Below are positions 6,341 through 12,250 of a stretch of DNA of 12,250 nt, piece by piece. The notes under the pieces are model-generated. The model made no database searches and was not told where the DNA came from. It was given only the letters and a program-made list of their open reading frames with translations. A program made the position numbers and the translations under genes. The DNA is from Gammaproteobacteria bacterium (GTDB lineage Bacteria; Pseudomonadota; Gammaproteobacteria; Pseudomonadales; GM7GCV1), in the NCBI GenBank assembly GCA_030830945.1, contig JAURLY010000206.1, forward strand, positions 1 to 12,250, given 5' to 3'. Numbering within the stretch: the stretch's first letter is position 1; every line of letters begins with the position of its first letter.

Positions 6341-8515
6341 TCAAGGCTGAATTTTAATTACCTCACCATAAGAACCGGTAGCGATTTTAACGCCATCGTC
6401 GGTGACCAGCTTGATCTGCAGTTGGCCGATCTCTACCGGGTAATTCCCCTCTGTTTTATCGGCCGATATTTCGACGGTATCGCCAGAGGTAGATGCCGTA
6501 AATTCAATAAGTGCATATTCACCGTTCTGGTAGCCATAACCCTCACCGGCGTCATGATAGAGCTGGCCCTGGGCATTACCATCGGCGTCGAGAGAGACGA
6601 ACAGGGTGAGCTCATTCAGTGAGTAATCGTCCGTGCTCTGAATGATTTTACCTGCGGGAACAATGGCCCCGTCACGAATTCTCAAATCTGGCTGGAACTC
6701 ATCACGAAGACTGTTTTCGCCAACCAGTGATAGAACTCGCCATGAGCCTTCCGGCATGGACGGTTTGTCGGCCCACTTAGGTACCACCAACAGGTCAGGT
6801 CCAAACAGGAACGTACGATCTTCTCCGCGCAAGGATGTGTCGGTGATGTCGGTAAAAAAGGTGGGCTGCATCACCGGGACGCCGGTTTTTGACGCCTGGT
6901 AAAACTGGGTATAGAGGTAAGGCATCAAACGGTAGCGACGCTCAAGGGCGATACGACTGGCCCTTTCTACTTCCCGACCAAAAACCCAGGGTTCCTGATC
7001 ATCGCTTTCAATTGCCGAGTGGGCACGAGCAAATGGATAGAACGCACCAATGGCCATCCAGTGCCCAAACAATTCCGGTGAGGCATTGCCGATAAAGCCA
7101 CCAATATCCGGGCCGTTAAAGGGCTGACCAGACAAGCCCAAATTTAGCGACATAGGCACGGAAAGTCGAAGATGTTCCCATGTGGAGTTGTTGTCACCCG
7201 TCCAGGTAGCGGCATATCGTTGGCCACCTATATAGTTGGCGCGGGTCAACACAAAAGGTCGTTTATTGGGATTGGCGTCGGAAATACCCTGCCGTGACGC
7301 CTTGACCATCAGCATGCCATAAACATTGTGATAGCGAAGGTGGCTGTCTGCGGGCAGGGGCTTGCCATTGGGTGTTAATCTGAGACCTCCTGCGTGGACA
7401 TTATCCTCAGGGACAGAGCCATCGGGGCCGGTAAAGTCGGCCGGCTCGTTCATGTCGTTCCACACGCCATCGATGTCCTGCGCCATAAAGTCCTGATAGA
7501 GCTCGCTCCACCATTCAGCGGTTTTTTGCTGGGTGTAATCCGGGAACACCGTGGGACCGGGCCAGACTTCACCTTCATATACCTCGCCTTTGGCGTCTTT
7601 CATCCAGACATCCAACTCTGTGCCAGAGTCATAAACAGAATAGCCTTCATCGATACCCACACCGGGGTCAATCATCCAGATTCCTTTCATTTTATTTTGG
7701 TGAAGGTAGGCGTTCATACCTTTAGGGTCTGGGTACATTTCGCTATCAAAAGTGAACACCTTAAAGTCGTCCATGTAATCGATATCAAACCAAAGGACAT
7801 CGATAGGTAATTTCTTATTGCGGTAGGTATCTACAATTTCCTTTGCTCGGCTCTCGGGAACATAGGAATAACGCGATTGCTGAAAGCCGAGGCTCCAACG
7901 AGGAGGTAGCGGCATTTTTCCGGTCAGGTCACCGAGGGTTGCAAGCACCTCTTGCGGGGTCTCACCTTCAATAACCAGCACACGAAATGCGGGGCCTTCG
8001 GAGCTAAAGGTAATGTCGTCGCTCATGCTGAGCGTCTGCTTCCAGGTATTGTCTGCGAGAACGCCATAAGCGCTCCCGTCTGGTCGCACTGCCAATACCC
8101 AGGGATGCGATTGGTAAAGCTTGGCGCCGTCATCCCGACCGTAGCCATAGTTGTCGGTATTCCAGAGGATCTGGCTGCCGCCTTTGCGCAATAAACGGCT
8201 TAGGGCTTCGCCGCCACCGTATAGATTAGTGCTGCTGTCTACTTTAACCTGCGCCAAAGATTGGCCAAAGGCGGAGGAAAACTCAACATGGGTCTGCCAG
8301 TCATCGGGCAGCGCGCCCATTTCCTCAGGTTCTTCCAGTAAGGCAAAAGATGGCAGGTTTGCTTCGGCGTCGAAGTCATCTGGATAGAATATGGCGACGT
8401 TATCCTGAATTAAAGCTGCTCTTTCTGCTGCTGCCCCCAAAGGCACCATGCAAAGTAGTAGAAATATACCTTTCCAATGGGCGCCCGGCAGGCGCGAGTC
8501 TGTTTTTATTTTCAT
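6341..8515 (-). CDS. Exported GH31 alpha-glycosidase (alpha-glucosidase or alpha-xylosidase type)
   Basis: This complete 724-residue glycoside hydrolase family 31 protein has a Sec signal peptide over residues 1-30 (HWKGIFLLLCMVPLGAAA). An N-terminal beta-sandwich follows (about 35-200), then the catalytic barrel (about 203-550) and C-terminal beta domains. The catalytic nucleophile is Asp354 in VWNDMNEP (351-358), and the likely acid/base is Asp441 in ATWTGDNNSTW (436-446). LWFDIDYMDD (241-250) and FARAHS (495-500) are further substrate-site marks. The family hydrolyses alpha-linked glucose or xylose with retention. Export suggests action on oligosaccharides outside the cytoplasm. GAGG (8527-8524) lies 8 bases before the ATG. 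It is 66 bases downstream of the DNA glycosylase gene on the same strand, but a shared function is unlikely. All key residues are present. Glucosidase and xylosidase cannot be separated from sequence alone. Confidence 0.95.
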   Translation of the reverse strand: MKIKTDSRLPGAHWKGIFLLLCMVPLGAAAERAALIQDNVAIFYPDDFDAEANLPSFALLEEPEEMGALPDDWQTHVEFSSAFGQSLAQVKVDSSTNLYGGGEALSRLLRKGGSQILWNTDNYGYGRDDGAKLYQSHPWVLAVRPDGSAYGVLADNTWKQTLSMSDDITFSSEGPAFRVLVIEGETPQEVLATLGDLTGKMPLPPRWSLGFQQSRYSYVPESRAKEIVDTYRNKKLPIDVLWFDIDYMDDFKVFTFDSEMYPDPKGMNAYLHQNKMKGIWMIDPGVGIDEGYSVYDSGTELDVWMKDAKGEVYEGEVWPGPTVFPDYTQQKTAEWWSELYQDFMAQDIDGVWNDMNEPADFTGPDGSVPEDNVHAGGLRLTPNGKPLPADSHLRYHNVYGMLMVKASRQGISDANPNKRPFVLTRANYIGGQRYAATWTGDNNSTWEHLRLSVPMSLNLGLSGQPFNGPDIGGFIGNASPELFGHWMAIGAFYPFARAHSAIESDDQEPWVFGREVERASRIALERRYRLMPYLYTQFYQASKTGVPVMQPTFFTDITDTSLRGEDRTFLFGPDLLVVPKWADKPSMPEGSWRVLSLVGENSLRDEFQPDLRIRDGAIVPAGKIIQSTDDYSLNELTLFVSLDADGNAQGQLYHDAGEGYGYQNGEYALIEFTASTSGDTVEISADKTEGNYPVEIGQLQIKLVTDDGVKIATGSYGEVIKIQP

Positions 8516-8581
8516 ATCACTCGCCTCAACAAAAAGTTTTAGTTATTTGCTCACACACAAATAGATTCTCTCCCCCGAGAG

Positions 8582-9259
8582 TTACACAGAGTCTATAGAA
8601 AGACTGAGAACCCGGCTAATTTGGGCCAAGCCGAGACCCGATTCCTGCATCCACTGATTGTAGGCTTGCTGTACATTTTGCATGGCCGCCTTACCCGTGG
8701 GAAATTTATCAATCACACCAGCATCAATCAGGGCCGCTGTACCGTCCCTGCTGAGAACGAATCCCGATTTTCCCAGACGTCTTAAAACATATTGCGGGGT
8801 TAAACCACCCAGGCGTGAGCCGCGTTTTTTAAGCAACGCGAGCAGGCCGATGTAATCAGCATCTGGCCAGTCCCCCACCATCTTGCCAAAAGAACCATAT
8901 TTGCTGGATAGCTCGAAAATCATGGCGGCGTTGTCTCTCACGGTAGTTATTTTTTGCCGGTTCCTGACGATGCGCTCATCACTGCACAACCGATCGATGT
9001 CTTCTTCTGACATATAGGCACATCGCATGATGTTGAATTTCCAGAAGCCGGACTCAAAGCCATCCCATTTATGTTCAATGATTTTCCAGACAAAACCGGC
9101 ATTGAACACGCCACGGGTAATCTCAGCCAAAAAGCGATCATCGGGGATCTTTTCCAGTTCTGCCGGTGTTTTCATATCGAGCTGAATCATTTTTTCCAAT
9201 TCTTTTTCCCCGCCCTTGCGTTTGGCGGCACGGTCATAGATTTCAGCAAACGATTTCAA
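8582..9259 (-). CDS. DNA-3-methyladenine glycosylase I-like protein (Tag/COG2818 family, divergent)
   Basis: This 225-residue cytoplasmic protein aligns by eye with E. coli Tag over ITRGVFNAGFVWKIIEHKW (47-65), MSEEDIDRLCSDERIVRNRQKI (83-104) and VRDNA, the helix-hairpin-helix region. It continues with DWPD, ALLKKRGSRLGG (141-152) and a C-terminal YNQWMQESG. Tag removes 3-methyladenine from alkylated DNA. The N-terminal Cys/His zinc ligands and the Tyr-His pair of E. coli Tag are absent, and the position aligned with its base-binding Glu38 appears to be Gly50; the Trp aligned with Trp46 (Trp58 here) is kept. Activity on 3-methyladenine is therefore uncertain. Translation starts at TTG (9259-9257): GAGGG lies 7 bases upstream, and the MxxFxxIxxRAxxRKGG opening is what I expect for this subgroup. 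No nearby in-frame ATG exists. Confidence 0.82.
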   Translation of the reverse strand: MKSFAEIYDRAAKRKGGEKELEKMIQLDMKTPAELEKIPDDRFLAEITRGVFNAGFVWKIIEHKWDGFESGFWKFNIMRCAYMSEEDIDRLCSDERIVRNRQKITTVRDNAAMIFELSSKYGSFGKMVGDWPDADYIGLLALLKKRGSRLGGLTPQYVLRRLGKSGFVLSRDGTAALIDAGVIDKFPTGKAAMQNVQQAYNQWMQESGLGLAQISRVLSLSIDSV

Positions 9260-9340
9260 ACTGGCACCCTCGGTATCAAAGCATTCGAAGTTTATAGCGT
9301 TACATAAAGCAGGTCACCGAGTTACCCGGAAGGATGTTTG

Positions 9341-9430
9341 ATTTTTCCTGAATCCAGAAAGCCATCTGGCTCGTCAAATAAACAACCCCAACAAACATGG
9401 AGAAATCCCGGATGAAAAACCTAACAAATA
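9341..9430 (+). repeat. Promoter-leader-signal peptide cassette, copy 1
   Basis: This segment aligns without gaps to 9837-9926, 496 bases downstream, with 66 of 90 identical bases by my count. Conserved blocks are TGAATCCAGA (9349-9358), CTCGTCAAAT (9370-9379), the GGAG ribosome binding site and the first codons of the downstream gene. Similarity fades inside the signal peptide coding region at the DNA level but remains visible in the protein. Upstream of 9341 the two copies are unrelated. Confidence 0.8.
9349..9375 (+). promoter_or_regulatory. Predicted ECF sigma promoter P1
   Basis: TGAATC (9349-9354), 17 bases, then CGTC (9372-9375) has the form of an ECF sigma promoter (TGAAC-like -35, CGTC-like -10). 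The same motif with the same spacer occurs at 9845-9871, and an ECF sigma gene lies within 1.1 kb. The ATG follows the -10 box after 36 bases in both copies. Confidence 0.65.
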
Positions 9431-9678
9431 TATTTTTAAGCTTTGTACTTACGTTTGCCGCAATTCAAGCCCTTGGCCAAGACGCGGAATCCAATAAAGA
9501 GTTCCAGAATGAGCTAACAGAAAACTTGAGTGCAGACACCAGCTATGGCTACGACAATCCTCTTAAAGAAAGTGGTAATTCTGCCTCTGGATGCTGGTCA
9601 GATTATCTTCGCCAGCTATATCTGGAGGATGCAGCGTCTTATGGTGCAGACCTCTTAGCCGCCAGCAAATCAGAGTAA
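9412..9678 (+). CDS. Small exported protein of unknown function, putative ECF regulon member
   Basis: This 88-residue protein has a signal peptide over residues 1-22 (MKNLTNIFLSFVLTFAAIQALG), with mature protein starting QDAESN. The remaining 66 residues are polar and acidic, with one Cys (in SGCWSDYLRQLY) and no transmembrane segment. I recognise no family. I chose the ATG at 9412 over an in-frame ATG at 9397 because GGAG (9399-9402) fits 9 bases upstream, and the second copy of the cassette places its start at the same point. Its first 27 residues share 12 identities with those of the protein at 9908; the bodies differ. It is monocistronic, with its own predicted ECF promoter and terminator. 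A periplasmic role in the response controlled by the nearby sigma factor is inference. Confidence 0.75.
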   Translation: MKNLTNIFLSFVLTFAAIQALGQDAESNKEFQNELTENLSADTSYGYDNPLKESGNSASGCWSDYLRQLYLEDAASYGADLLAASKSE

Positions 9679-9695
9679 TCCCCTCCTGAAAACTC

Positions 9696-9727
9696 GCGCT
9701 GTCCCGTTTTGGGCAGCGCTTTTTTTT
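9696..9727 (+). terminator. Rho-independent terminator after the small exported protein gene
   Basis: GCGCTG (9696-9701) pairs with CAGCGC (9714-9719), T9702 is bulged, CCC (9703-9705) pairs with GGG (9711-9713) around the loop GTTTT, and eight T residues follow (9720-9727). It isolates the first cassette gene from the operon starting at 9908. Confidence 0.93.
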
Positions 9728-9836
9728 GCGACATAGATCATGACAGCATTAAACCTAAAAAATATTTGCCCAACACCATGCAATCAACACAAGATGTGAC
9801 TTTTACTGCAGTGGTATTTCCACCAAAAATATTTTT

Positions 9837-9926
9837 AATTTTTCTGAATCCAGATTGGATGCTGTCTCGTCAAATTAATAACCCTAACAAAATTGGAGAC
9901 TATCCAAATGAAACACCTAGTAAATC
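9837..9926 (+). repeat. Promoter-leader-signal peptide cassette, copy 2
   Basis: This is the partner of 9341-9430 at an exact offset of 496 bases. The promoter boxes, the 36-base leader, the GGAG site (9895-9898) and the start ATG occupy identical relative positions. The region just upstream (9728-9836) is AT-rich and holds a small GTGG-TATTT-CCAC hairpin at 9811-9823 but no gene. Confidence 0.8.
9845..9871 (+). promoter_or_regulatory. Predicted ECF sigma promoter P2 (autoregulatory)
   Basis: TGAATC (9845-9850), a 17-base spacer and CGTC (9868-9871) match P1 at 9349-9375. This promoter would drive the exported membrane protein, the ECF sigma factor and the putative anti-sigma factor, giving the positive autoregulation common for ECF sigma operons. 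Confidence 0.68.
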
Positions 9927-10420
9927 TAATACTCTGTATGAGCCTGATTTTCGGCGCCAGCGCTGTCCTGGCACAGGATCCTGGTTCAAGTTATATCCCG
10001 GCTGATGTCGCCGCTGAATTAAGCAAAGGCGGTATTCACATAAATCCAGGTAAAACAGACCCGGTCGCCATAATCGCCATCCTGTCGGTTTTCGGAACCC
10101 CGGTATTCATTACAGGGATTATCGTGATGGGCTGGTACAAACGCCAAAAACGTCGACTGTCATTAATGGAAAAGATTGTCGAAAGCGGACAACCTATTCC
10201 CGAGCAACTGCTAACCAACGCCATGGATGAAGGAAAACCCGGAAACAGTTTAAGAAAAGGTGTCACCTCTTTGGGTGTCGGTGCTGGCCTGATTATTTTC
10301 GGCTTCTTTGTCGCTGATGTATTAATGGCAATCGGGGCAATTCCGGTGTGCATTGGACTAGCTCACTTGCTGCTCTGGAAACTGGTAGACAGGCCCTCTG
10401 ATGAGCCGACTTCTTACTAG
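9908..10420 (+). CDS. Exported membrane protein, probable DUF6249 family
   Basis: This 170-residue protein has a signal peptide over residues 1-22 (ending SAVLA, mature start QDPGSS). A short extracytoplasmic stretch follows, then a transmembrane segment at about 52-76, a basic cytoplasmic patch (WYKRQKRR, 76-83) and a soluble loop with MEKIVESGQPIPEQLL (87-102). Two further closely spaced membrane segments lie at about 120-160. The layout of one membrane helix, an R/K-rich loop with ESGQPIP and two C-terminal helices fits my recollection of DUF6249, often encoded beside ECF sigma genes; no search was run. I chose the ATG at 9908 because GGAG sits 9 bases upstream and the aligned cassette copy starts at the same place. 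The sigma gene follows after 35 bases. Possible roles are a sensor partner or a target of the sigma factor. Confidence 0.78.
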   Translation: MKHLVNLILCMSLIFGASAVLAQDPGSSYIPADVAAELSKGGIHINPGKTDPVAIIAILSVFGTPVFITGIIVMGWYKRQKRRLSLMEKIVESGQPIPEQLLTNAMDEGKPGNSLRKGVTSLGVGAGLIIFGFFVADVLMAIGAIPVCIGLAHLLLWKLVDRPSDEPTSY

Positions 10421-10455
10421 TTAAACAATAACTGTAAGCTAAAGTCGAATACCAA

Positions 10456-10998
10456 ATGGTCTCTGACAAGAGTCTGGTCGAACGCGTGCTGGTCCACAGG
10501 GAGCGGCACGCGTTTGATCAGTTGATCAAGCGTCATCAATCCATGTTGCGCTATTCTCTTCGTCAATGGACCGGCTGGGATCTGGCACTGGCCGATGACC
10601 TGGCCCAGGAAACGTTCCTGCGAGCTTACCAGGCCCTGGCAAAATTTCGTTTTGATTCCTCTTTTACTACCTGGCTGTATCGCATTGCTTATCGAATTTT
10701 TCTCGATCATCAGAAAAGCGCATCTACTCGAAATCTGGAGTATGTTGGCGATGCCTGGCAGGAAGAAATGGAGCAGTCCGGACAAAGTGGCCAGGAAGAT
10801 CTTCACCGGGATCTCGCAAGAGCGATGCAAACACTATCACCCGACCAACGTGCGGCCATTCACTTGCTCTTACACCGCCAATATTCGCATCAGGAAATTT
10901 CCGATATCATGGAAATTCCGCTTGGCACCGTTAAAACTCACATTAATCGAGGTCGACAGTTACTGGCTGACGCTCTTGAAGACTGGCGCGGAGAATAG
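10456..10998 (+). CDS. ECF-type RNA polymerase sigma-70 factor
   Basis: This 180-residue protein has the two conserved sigma domains of an extracytoplasmic function factor. Region 2 (about 20-87) contains DDLAQETFLRAYQAL (47-61) and FTTWLYRIAYRIFLDH (70-85). Region 4 (about 118-173) contains LSPDQRAAIHLLLHRQYSHQ and the helix-turn-helix ISDIMEIPLGTVKTHINRGR (148-167). Region 3 is missing, and the length is normal for the class. The linker at 95-117 is acidic and Gln/Ser-rich. It should direct core RNA polymerase to promoters such as the two TGAATC-N17-CGTC sites upstream. It is the middle gene of an operon, 35 bases after the DUF6249-like gene and 3 bases before the putative anti-sigma gene. 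The Shine-Dalgarno sequence before 10456 is weak. I cannot assign an ECF subgroup by eye. Confidence 0.93.
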   Translation: MVSDKSLVERVLVHRERHAFDQLIKRHQSMLRYSLRQWTGWDLALADDLAQETFLRAYQALAKFRFDSSFTTWLYRIAYRIFLDHQKSASTRNLEYVGDAWQEEMEQSGQSGQEDLHRDLARAMQTLSPDQRAAIHLLLHRQYSHQEISDIMEIPLGTVKTHINRGRQLLADALEDWRGE

Positions 10999-11001
10999 AT
11001 T

Positions 11002-11343
11002 ATGAACAATGACAAAATCGACCAATTGTTTGCCGCTACCAGGGATTCCGAGCCCTATGTAGCCGCTGACGACTTTGAACAGCAGCTGTCGCGCCGCCTT
11101 GACCAGCTTGACTGGCCGCCCCTGTGGCTGAGAGCAGGACTGCCTTTTTTAGGCGCCATTTTGGGTTTGGTATTCGGCGTTGTGATTTTTTTGATCACTG
11201 GCCAGATCAACCAAACTGCCCAAATTGTTCAATCATTCACTGAAACTTCCCTGAGTTTACCTATATGGACAGCAGGACTGCTTAGCCTGTTTTTTACCGC
11301 GGCCGGTTTACTCGGTGCAACGCAGTTTTTAAATAAAGAATAA
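11002..11343 (+). CDS. Two-TM membrane protein, putative anti-sigma factor
   Basis: This 113-residue protein has a soluble N-terminus (1-41) with DKIDQLFAATRDSEPYVAAD and an amphipathic EQQLSRRLDQL helix. Two transmembrane segments follow at about 42-66 and 87-108, joined by a short polar loop. Position and layout, directly after an ECF sigma gene with a 3-base gap and with a small cytoplasmic N-terminus before membrane helices, are those of an anti-sigma factor. No zinc anti-sigma motif (HxxxCxxC) is present and there is no Cys or His, so it would be a non-ZAS type or another membrane partner. GGAG at 10990-10993, inside the end of the sigma gene, is the likely ribosome binding site. The anti-sigma role is inferred from context. 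Confidence 0.7.
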   Translation: MNNDKIDQLFAATRDSEPYVAADDFEQQLSRRLDQLDWPPLWLRAGLPFLGAILGLVFGVVIFLITGQINQTAQIVQSFTETSLSLPIWTAGLLSLFFTAAGLLGATQFLNKE

Positions 11344-11391
11344 GTCGAATCCACTTTCGAAAATTCGGCGCTTTATCTCGACTAGAGGGAT

Positions 11392-11415
11392 ACGGTCGTT
11401 CCAGACCTGTTTTTT
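11392..11415 (+). terminator. Weak Rho-independent terminator after the sigma operon
   Basis: ACGGTC (11392-11397) can pair with GACC-t-GT (11404-11410, T11408 bulged) around the loop GTTCCA, followed by a T run to 11415. The stem is short and has a bulge, so this is tentative, but it lies where the sigma operon should end. Confidence 0.4.
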
Positions 11416-11606
11416 ATTAAAAAATAGCAATTGGCGAAGAAATAACCCGCCCAGATTTCGTTTTGTGCATCCCACAATGATAAGATGGCGCCCGCATAAA
11501 TTCGATGCGATGCAGGAACGCACTACCGCTTGTCTAAAAGCGGCCAAGGATTCATTGGATTTTCCCCAACCAAAAGTCAAAGACCCGAGAAGTAACAGAG
11601 GAAACG

Positions 11607-12250
11607 ATGTCCGCTCTATTTACACCCTACTCCCTTAAAGATATTACCTTGCGAAACCGAATAGCGGTTCCACCCATGTGCCAATACAGCGCCGTTGATG
11701 GCCTGACAAATGAATGGCACCAGTCACACTATGCAAGTCTTGCCCGCGGTGGCTCTGGCCTTGTGGTTGTCGAGGCCACTGGCGTTTCACCGGAAGGACG
11801 AATTACCCCGGGATGTACCGGCATTTGGAATGACGAGCAAGCCAAAGGTCTGGCTCAAATTGCCTCTTCCATTAAAACGGCCGGTGCCGTACCTGGCATA
11901 CAGATTGGTCATGCAGGCCGAAAAGCCAGCGCAAACAAACCTTGGGAAGGTGATAACCATATCGCTGAAGATGATCCCAATAGCTGGCAGCCAATTGGTC
12001 CATCATCTATCGCATTTGGTGGGGGTATCCTGCCTCGCGAGCCAAAAGAAATGACCATTGAAGACATCGAACGTGTGAAGGCCGACTTTGTGGCCGCTGC
12101 GCAACGAGCCCTGGACGCAGGTTTTGAATGGCTGGAATTGCACTATGGTCACGGTTACCTGGCATCAAGCTTCTTCTCTCCCCACGCCAACCAGCGCACA
12201 GACCAATATGGCGGCAATGCTGAAAATCGCGGTCGATTCCTTCTGGAAAC
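11607..12250 (+). CDS. Old yellow enzyme, YqjM/XenA-class NADH:flavin oxidoreductase (3' end outside window)
   Basis: The first 214 residues are visible. The protein is an FMN-dependent ene-reductase of the old yellow enzyme family, which reduces activated C=C bonds in electrophilic substrates using NAD(P)H. It shows PPMCQYSA (22-29) with the redox-tuning Cys25 of the YqjM/XenA class, WHQSHYASLARGGSGLVVVE (37-56), GRITPG (64-69) and QIGHAGRKAS (99-108). The substrate-binding His pair is His179/His182 and Tyr184 follows in LHYGHGY; NQRTDQYGGNAENRGRF (195-211) is also present. The stretch between them, LASSFFSPHAN, differs from the LLHQFLSPLSN form I know from XenA-like enzymes. AGAGGA at 11597-11602 lies 4 bases before the ATG. 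Upstream DNA (11416-11606) holds no other gene. It is cytoplasmic and may relate to electrophile or oxidative stress, a guess from the family. Confidence 0.93.
   Translation, partial: MSALFTPYSLKDITLRNRIAVPPMCQYSAVDGLTNEWHQSHYASLARGGSGLVVVEATGVSPEGRITPGCTGIWNDEQAKGLAQIASSIKTAGAVPGIQIGHAGRKASANKPWEGDNHIAEDDPNSWQPIGPSSIAFGGGILPREPKEMTIEDIERVKADFVAAAQRALDAGFEWLELHYGHGYLASSFFSPHANQRTDQYGGNAENRGRFLLE

Noticed and set aside
7394..7810. 138-codon plus-strand open frame opposite the GH31 gene
   Set aside because: It is a mirror frame of the GH31 barrel coding region, where catalytic motifs clearly read on the minus strand.
9709..10005. 98-codon plus-strand open frame spanning the gap and the start of the DUF6249-like gene
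   Set aside because: It begins within the terminator T-run, has no ribosome binding site, covers promoter P2 and overlaps a much better supported gene in another frame.
11410..11424. T6-ATT-A6 palindrome after the sigma operon
   Set aside because: It is an AT-only hairpin with a three-base loop; the T run is better explained as the tail of the weak terminator at 11392-11415.
1..12250. Mobile elements, CRISPR arrays, tRNA or rRNA genes
   Set aside because: No transposase, integrase, regularly spaced direct repeats, cloverleaf or rRNA-like sequence was seen on either strand.

Overview
The window reads as a chromosomal piece of a gammaproteobacterium, probably a marine or aquatic polysaccharide user of the Cellvibrionales type. 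The clues are a YeeN-type YebC protein, a GDT1-type manganese transporter behind a proteobacterial yybP-ykoY riboswitch, a Tag-like glycosylase, exported sugar enzymes and a mid-range base composition. The taxonomic call is inference; no rRNA or marker gene is present. I saw no mobile element, tRNA, rRNA or CRISPR array.

Layout. 1-834 (minus): 5' part of an exported DUF2272 protein running off the left edge. 835-1165: divergent intergenic region; 835-947 shows nothing I can name, then come a promoter and a yybP-ykoY Mn2+ riboswitch. 1166-1729: GDT1/UPF0016 Mn exporter. 1859-2581: YebC/PmpR (YeeN-type) protein, closed by a strong terminator. 2671-5876: three plus-strand genes for an exported mutarotase-like protein, an exported ThuA-domain protein and a Tat-type lactonase; the last two overlap by 11 bases. 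5877-6080: no gene; a perfect inverted repeat and -10-like element lie just before a small CsbD-family gene (6081-6293). 6341-8515 (minus): exported GH31 alpha-glycosidase. 8582-9259 (minus): divergent Tag-like DNA glycosylase with a TTG start.

The most interesting part is 9341-11415. An 88-residue exported orphan protein (9412-9678, own terminator) is followed by an operon of a 170-residue exported, membrane-anchored protein (probably DUF6249), an ECF sigma factor and a two-TM putative anti-sigma factor. The two units start with gap-free related leaders (66 of 90 bases identical by my count). Each contains TGAATC-N17-CGTC, exactly 36 bases before the ATG, followed by GGAG at the same spacing and a related 22-residue signal peptide ending before Gln-Asp. 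This looks like a self-controlled ECF regulon with a duplicated promoter-leader-signal peptide cassette placed in front of two unrelated protein bodies.

11344-11606 is intergenic, with a weak terminator and a GC-rich promoter-like discriminator. From 11607 an old yellow enzyme of the YqjM/XenA class runs off the right edge.

The sugar genes could work together outside the cytoplasm: GH31 releases a sugar, the mutarotase-like protein acts on the anomer, and the lactonase opens a sugar lactone. The substrate cannot be read from the sequence.
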